A DNA stretch of 7,118 nt from Anaerolineales bacterium UBA3940 (GTDB lineage: Bacteria > Chloroflexota > Anaerolineae > Aggregatilineales > UBA3940). The stretch is from the NCBI GenBank assembly GCA_002385675.1, contig DGDY01000020.1:1-7118 (forward strand), written 5' to 3'. A program made the translations under genes and the position numbers. A model generated the notes under the pieces. The model ran no database searches, was not told the DNA's origin, and saw only the letters and a program-made list of their open reading frames with translations. Shown here piece after piece: positions 6,020-7,118 of the stretch (its first letter is position 1; each line of letters begins with the position of its first letter).

Positions 6020-6478
6020 CTACCACAAATCGGCCCCTATGCCGCGCGCCATTGCGGTTGCTGCCACCACCATGAGGATGACCAGCCCGACCTGCACCTG
6101 GCTTATCCGCGCAATGGCAGGCGCAGCGCTGACGTTGGGCAACTCTCCCTGCCTCGACTTCAGCCGCCACCGGATGAGGGTAACCATTGGCCATACTTCC
6201 AGAACAAGAATGACAAGCAGCAGGCCCATCTTGATCAGGAACATGCTGTTGCCGAGATAGTAGGCCGAGCCTTTTTCGAGACCGGTGAAGGCGCGAATCA
6301 AGCCGGTGGTAATCCACAGGCCTGCCGCAATGCCCCAGAAGGTGTCGGCGAGAAAGACTCGCTGCAGCCCGTCGTTGTTCAGGTCACCTCTGAGTGCGCG
6401 GCTGCGGCTCCAGACAGCCGCGAGCCCGATGCCCAGACCCAGCAGGTGAAGGACGGCGAACAACCATCTCAAGTACAT
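6020..6478 (-). CDS. DUF2214-type integral membrane protein
   Basis: This is a 152-residue protein with four predicted membrane helices at about 4-22, 45-63, 79-101 and 125-144. Recognisable features are the start MYLRWLFAVLHLLGLGIGLA, the basic loop WSRSRALRGDL, the segment FLADTFWGIAAGLWITTGL, the GLEKGSAYYLGN loop and LEVWPMVTLIRWR. This set matches my memory of the DUF2214 family of uncharacterised membrane proteins, in which length and helix count agree. No function is established; a His in helix 1 (H11) and several aromatic residues are possible cofactor contacts, but nothing proves this. The ATG at 6478 has GGAGAG about eight nucleotides upstream on the minus strand. The gene is convergent with hsp20 and divergent from the ABC gene. 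Confidence 0.85.
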   Translation of the reverse strand: MYLRWLFAVLHLLGLGIGLAAVWSRSRALRGDLNNDGLQRVFLADTFWGIAAGLWITTGLIRAFTGLEKGSAYYLGNSMFLIKMGLLLVILVLEVWPMVTLIRWRLKSRQGELPNVSAAPAIARISQVQVGLVILMVVAATAMARGIGADLW

Positions 6479-6720
6479 CTGCTTCTCTCCGTGTCATACC
6501 AACCCGACGGTCCCCACGTGTACCTGTAATACGAGCGGTTTCCGAATCGGGTTGCCTGCCTTCGGGGGGCAGCCGCGGAGTGTGGTCGTGGCTGCCAGCT
6601 GGTTGCTAAAATGCAACCGTTCCGGCGCGTAGCCGTAGTATCTCATGACATCCACCATCCCGTACGTCCCCTCGACTAGCCACTTGCACGATCGGATTGA
6701 CTGCAACAGGAGGGCAGCCG
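6479..6720. promoter_or_regulatory. Divergent non-coding region with several inverted repeats
   Basis: No protein-coding gene is supported here. The region should hold the promoters of the DUF2214 gene and of the ABC gene, but no good -35/-10 pair was found. Inverted repeats are CAACCCGA (6500-6507) with TCGGGTTG (6547-6554), arms 39 nt apart; CTGCC (6556-6560) with GGCAG (6568-6572); and GGTTGC (6601-6606) with GCAACC (6613-6618) around TAAAAT. The palindrome CACGTG occurs at about 6515-6520. The right end carries the ribosome-binding sequence CAGGAGGG for the ABC gene. Confidence 0.45.
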
Positions 6721-7118
6721 ATGCCGCATTTACTCCAGGTGGAAGGCCTCGCCCGGCAGTTTAAGATTAACAGCAAAGGCGTCATCGACGCCGTGAAGGG
6801 GATCAGCTTTTACATCGGCACCGGCGAGGTGTACAGCCTGCTCGGGCCGAACGGCGCGGGCAAAAGCACGACCATCGCCATGATCAGCGGGCTGATCGAG
6901 CCAACGCGCGGGGAGGCCTTCATCGACGGGCATTCCATCCAGCGCGAGCCGCTCCAGGCCAAGCGGCTGCTGGGCGTCGTGCCACAGGAGATCGCGCTCT
7001 ACCCCAAGCTCAGCGCCCGCCAGAACCTTGAGTTCTTCGGGCGGATGTACGGGCTGAGCGGTAGCATGCTCGCCCGCCGCGTCGACGAAGTGCTCGACAT
7101 CATCGACCTTGCCGAGCG
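6721..7118 (+). CDS. ABC-2-type transporter ATP-binding protein (3' partial)
   Basis: The first 132 residues of an ABC ATPase are present and the frame is still open at the right edge. Visible motifs are an aromatic-containing A-loop region (ARQFKINSKG), Walker A GPNGAGKST at 42-50, and the Q-loop within GVVPQEIALY (Q89). The pattern AVKGISF, TTIAMISGLIEPTRGEAFIDG and SARQNLEFFGRMYGL is that of the CcmA/DrrA-like group that powers ABC-2 permeases exporting drugs, lipids or polymers. The ABC signature, Walker B and switch His lie beyond the window, so completeness cannot be judged. The ATG at 6721 has AGGAGGG about seven nucleotides upstream. A permease gene would be expected next. Substrate cannot be told. 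Confidence 0.93.
   Translation, partial: MPHLLQVEGLARQFKINSKGVIDAVKGISFYIGTGEVYSLLGPNGAGKSTTIAMISGLIEPTRGEAFIDGHSIQREPLQAKRLLGVVPQEIALYPKLSARQNLEFFGRMYGLSGSMLARRVDEVLDIIDLAE

Noticed and set aside
1..7118. CRISPR array, tRNA, rRNA, transposase or integration site
   Set aside because: No regularly spaced repeats, tRNA-like cloverleaf, rRNA sequence, transposase frame or flanking direct repeats were seen.

Overview
The window is GC-rich, densely coding bacterial DNA and most resembles the chromosome of a Chloroflexota (Chloroflexi) bacterium, perhaps of the Anaerolineae. This assignment is inference. It rests on the large one-component regulator joining a LuxR helix-turn-helix to an NB-ARC-type ATPase and TPR repeats, on a cytoplasmic PRC-barrel/BON stress-type protein, on an Hsp20 gene, and on a short highly basic orphan protein of a style common in that phylum. 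No phage, transposon, CRISPR or plasmid hallmark was seen.

Layout from left to right. (1) Positions 2-1195: the 3' part of a gene for a CorA-like-shaped protein, soluble/helical with two C-terminal hydrophobic segments, followed by a strong hairpin terminator. (2) 1331-1558, minus strand: a small basic orphan protein. (3) 1559-1729: a divergent intergenic region with G/C-tract palindromes. (4) 1730-4081: a 783-residue LuxR-HTH/NB-ARC/TPR regulator with an N-terminal HTH. (5) 4082-4276: an AT-richer stretch and hairpin-rich leader. (6) 4277-5311: a protein with two PRC-barrel-like and two BON domains. (7) 5456-5899: an Hsp20 small heat-shock protein with an excellent Shine-Dalgarno and a terminator. 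(8) 6020-6478, minus strand and convergent with hsp20: a four-helix DUF2214-type membrane protein. (9) 6479-6720: a non-coding, hairpin-containing divergent region. (10) From 6721 past the right edge: the ATPase subunit of an ABC-2-type exporter.

The genes look mostly monocistronic, each with its own intergenic region, rather than forming one operon. The PRC/BON protein and Hsp20 are tandem neighbours and could form a stress-response pair, but the 144-bp gap between them contains a possible terminator. The NB-ARC regulator might control its divergent small neighbour or the downstream stress genes; the sequence gives only proximity for that. The most notable points are the N-terminal placement of the HTH in the regulator, two terminators sharing an identical 11-bp stem in unrelated places, a structured leader with an overlapping short ORF before the PRC/BON gene, and a CorA-shaped protein with no visible GMN motif. 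No clearly new multi-gene system could be demonstrated.
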